From assembly GCF_002904165.1 (NCBI RefSeq), contig NZ_CVTD020000017.1:166137-230136 (forward strand): a stretch of DNA of 64,000 nucleotides, read 5' to 3'. This DNA is from Herbinix hemicellulosilytica. Its GTDB lineage: Bacteria; Bacillota; Clostridia; Lachnospirales; Lachnospiraceae. The notes beneath the pieces are model-generated. The model made no database searches. It saw only the letters and a list, made by a program, of their open reading frames with translations, and was not told the DNA's origin. Shown here one piece after another: positions 62,907 through 64,000 of the stretch (position 1 is its first letter; each line of letters begins with the position of its first letter). Position numbers and translations under genes: made by a program.

Positions 62907-63893
62907 CTATAAATTAAAGTCTTCCTCAAATCCCAGCATCAGGTTCATATTTTGGATGGCAGCCCCCGATGCACCCTTTCCCAGGTTATCGATTCTGGTT
63001 ATTATCATCGCTATTCCTCTTTCGTCATTGCCAAGAACGAAAATTTCCGCCCTGTTGGTATTATTGCAAGCTGTTATATCAAGCCCTCCGTCAAAAATTA
63101 TTTTATTTATTTCATCACTCTTGAGGCTTTCCTCATCTATATAAGGCATTACTTTTATGAATTTTTGACCCTTATAATGCTCTTTATAAACGCCGTGAAG
63201 TTCTTTTCCGTTTAGTTTTTTATTAAGGAGTCTTGTATGAACAGGTATAGTTGTGGCAAGCCCTTTATAGTAGCCTGCTACAATGGGAAGAAAAACCGGG
63301 CTTTGGGTAAGACCCGTATGCATCATCATCTCTTTTAAATGCTTATGATTTAAACCCAGGCTGTAAGGTCTTGGAGCTTTAGTATAAGGATTGTCTTTGT
63401 TGTTATCTTCGTATTTTTCAATAAGACTTTTACCGCCTCCGCTGTATCCTGTTATGCTGTGGCATGTAACAGGGTAGTCCGGTGACATTATATTATGTTG
63501 AACTAAAGGATATACGGAGAGTATAAATGCTGTGGCATGGCAGCCGGGATTACTTACCCTTTTGCTTCCCTTTATGGCCTCTTTATGGGCGTAAGAAAGC
63601 TCAGGAAGTCCATATGTCCAACCCTGCGCCGTCCTATGGGCCGTACTGGTATCGATTATTTTTGTATTCGGGTTTTCTACCAGGGATACCACTTCTTTTG
63701 CCGCATCATCCGGCAGGCATAAAAACACAATATCTGCTTCATTTATGCATCTTTTTCTTTCATCCAAATCCCGGCGTTTATCATAATCAATTTTTATAAG
63801 TTCAATGTTTGTATATTTACTAAGCCGTTCATGAATCTCCAAACCGGTTGTACCGCTCATGCCGTCCACAAAAATTTTCTTTTTTGCGTTCAT
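62907..63893 (-). CDS. argC: N-acetyl-gamma-glutamyl-phosphate reductase, type 2
   Basis: A 328-residue enzyme of arginine biosynthesis that reduces acetylglutamyl phosphate with NADPH. The active-site Cys118 lies in SNPGCHATAFIL; the nucleotide loop is GMSGTTGLEIHERL. The sequence fits the short type 2 (Pseudomonas-like) rather than the common type 1 enzyme. It has its own promoter at 63937-63965 and a terminator downstream, without argJBD neighbours in view. Confidence 0.95.
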   Translation of the reverse strand: MNAKKKIFVDGMSGTTGLEIHERLSKYTNIELIKIDYDKRRDLDERKRCINEADIVFLCLPDDAAKEVVSLVENPNTKIIDTSTAHRTAQGWTYGLPELSYAHKEAIKGSKRVSNPGCHATAFILSVYPLVQHNIMSPDYPVTCHSITGYSGGGKSLIEKYEDNNKDNPYTKAPRPYSLGLNHKHLKEMMMHTGLTQSPVFLPIVAGYYKGLATTIPVHTRLLNKKLNGKELHGVYKEHYKGQKFIKVMPYIDEESLKSDEINKIIFDGGLDITACNNTNRAEIFVLGNDERGIAMIITRIDNLGKGASGAAIQNMNLMLGFEEDFNL

Positions 63894-63936
63894 ATTCTAA
63901 ATCCCCTTATTGTATATTTATGCGTTATTATTTATT

Positions 63937-63965
63937 AATATACATATGTATACATCATATGTCAA
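63937..63965 (-). promoter_or_regulatory. argC promoter with palindromic spacer
   Basis: TTGACA (63960-63965) and TATATT (63937-63942) with a 17-bp spacer. The palindrome ATGTATACAT (63946-63955) inside the spacer could bind a repressor such as ArgR; it does not match the classic ARG box closely. Confidence 0.55.
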
Positions 63966-64000
63966 CATATAATTTATAAATATCTACTAAATAATAATAA

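Noticed and set aside
1..64000. CRISPR array, tRNA or rRNA gene
   Set aside because: No regularly spaced direct repeats of CRISPR length and no tRNA cloverleaf or rRNA signature were recognised by eye; a scan with dedicated models would be needed to be certain.

Overview
The window looks like the chromosome of a low-GC, spore-forming Clostridia member. I infer a relative of the Ruminiclostridium/Acetivibrio group, from the AT-rich intergenic DNA, the strong AGGAGG ribosome binding sites, a PdaB-like deacetylase, a Clostridia-type rhs tip and the recJ-apt-relA-hemZ-hisS gene order. No rRNA, tRNA, CRISPR array or intact insertion sequence was seen. Most genes lie on the minus strand.

Positions 1-14850 are one end of an integrated phage or phage-like element. 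A leftward early operon encodes a replication and recombination module: an AbrB-like regulator, a PC4-like DNA-binding protein, a DUF2800 nuclease-like protein, a DUF2815 single-strand-binding protein, a family A DNA polymerase, a VapE-type primase-helicase, a VRR-NUC nuclease and an SNF2 helicase, plus several small proteins. About 270 bp beside the primase-helicase gene carry 14 GTTAC/GTAAC repeats, an AT-rich block and a 30-bp alternating purine-pyrimidine tract, which together look like a replication origin. The control region at 11.4-11.87 kb holds two face-to-face promoters and an array of 15-bp operators. Rightward from it run a cI-like repressor, an ImmA-like protease with zinc ribbons and a large serine recombinase. 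The recombinase ends where the element meets a polysaccharide deacetylase gene that it has cut, so the deacetylase is the apparent integration target. The other end of the element, with any structural genes, is outside the window.

Positions 15-26 kb hold a lipoprotein and matrixin-like protease pair, upp, an aldehyde dehydrogenase, a shortened SdpI-family gene and galM. A cobalamin riboswitch then controls a membrane-anchored DUF4430 protein and an ECF transporter S component, a probable B12 uptake unit. It is followed by an orphan rhs tip with a probable immunity gene, and a cold-shock gene. Positions 26-34 kb carry an arylpyruvate (aromatic amino acid) catabolic cluster: iorAB, two PaaK-type CoA ligases, two tandem-ACT proteins and a sodium:solute symporter.

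Positions 34-50 kb are housekeeping: aspS, hisS, hemZ, a metallo-hydrolase, relA, apt, recJ, an SGNH hydrolase and degV. A sialate O-acetylesterase, a LysR regulator and a small Dabb protein sit between aspS and hisS. Positions 50-64 kb hold pepF-ogt, a nitroreductase divergent from a MarR regulator with a palindrome across both -35 boxes, and a two-component system with an intramembrane-sensing type kinase. That system is coupled to an ABC transporter whose promoter carries an 11-bp tandem repeat. A GH13 alpha-glucosidase with an unusual N-terminal extension and argC complete the window. Candidate small RNAs, each with promoter and terminator-like elements, lie at about 20.83-20.97 kb (plus) and 49.07-49.17 kb (minus).
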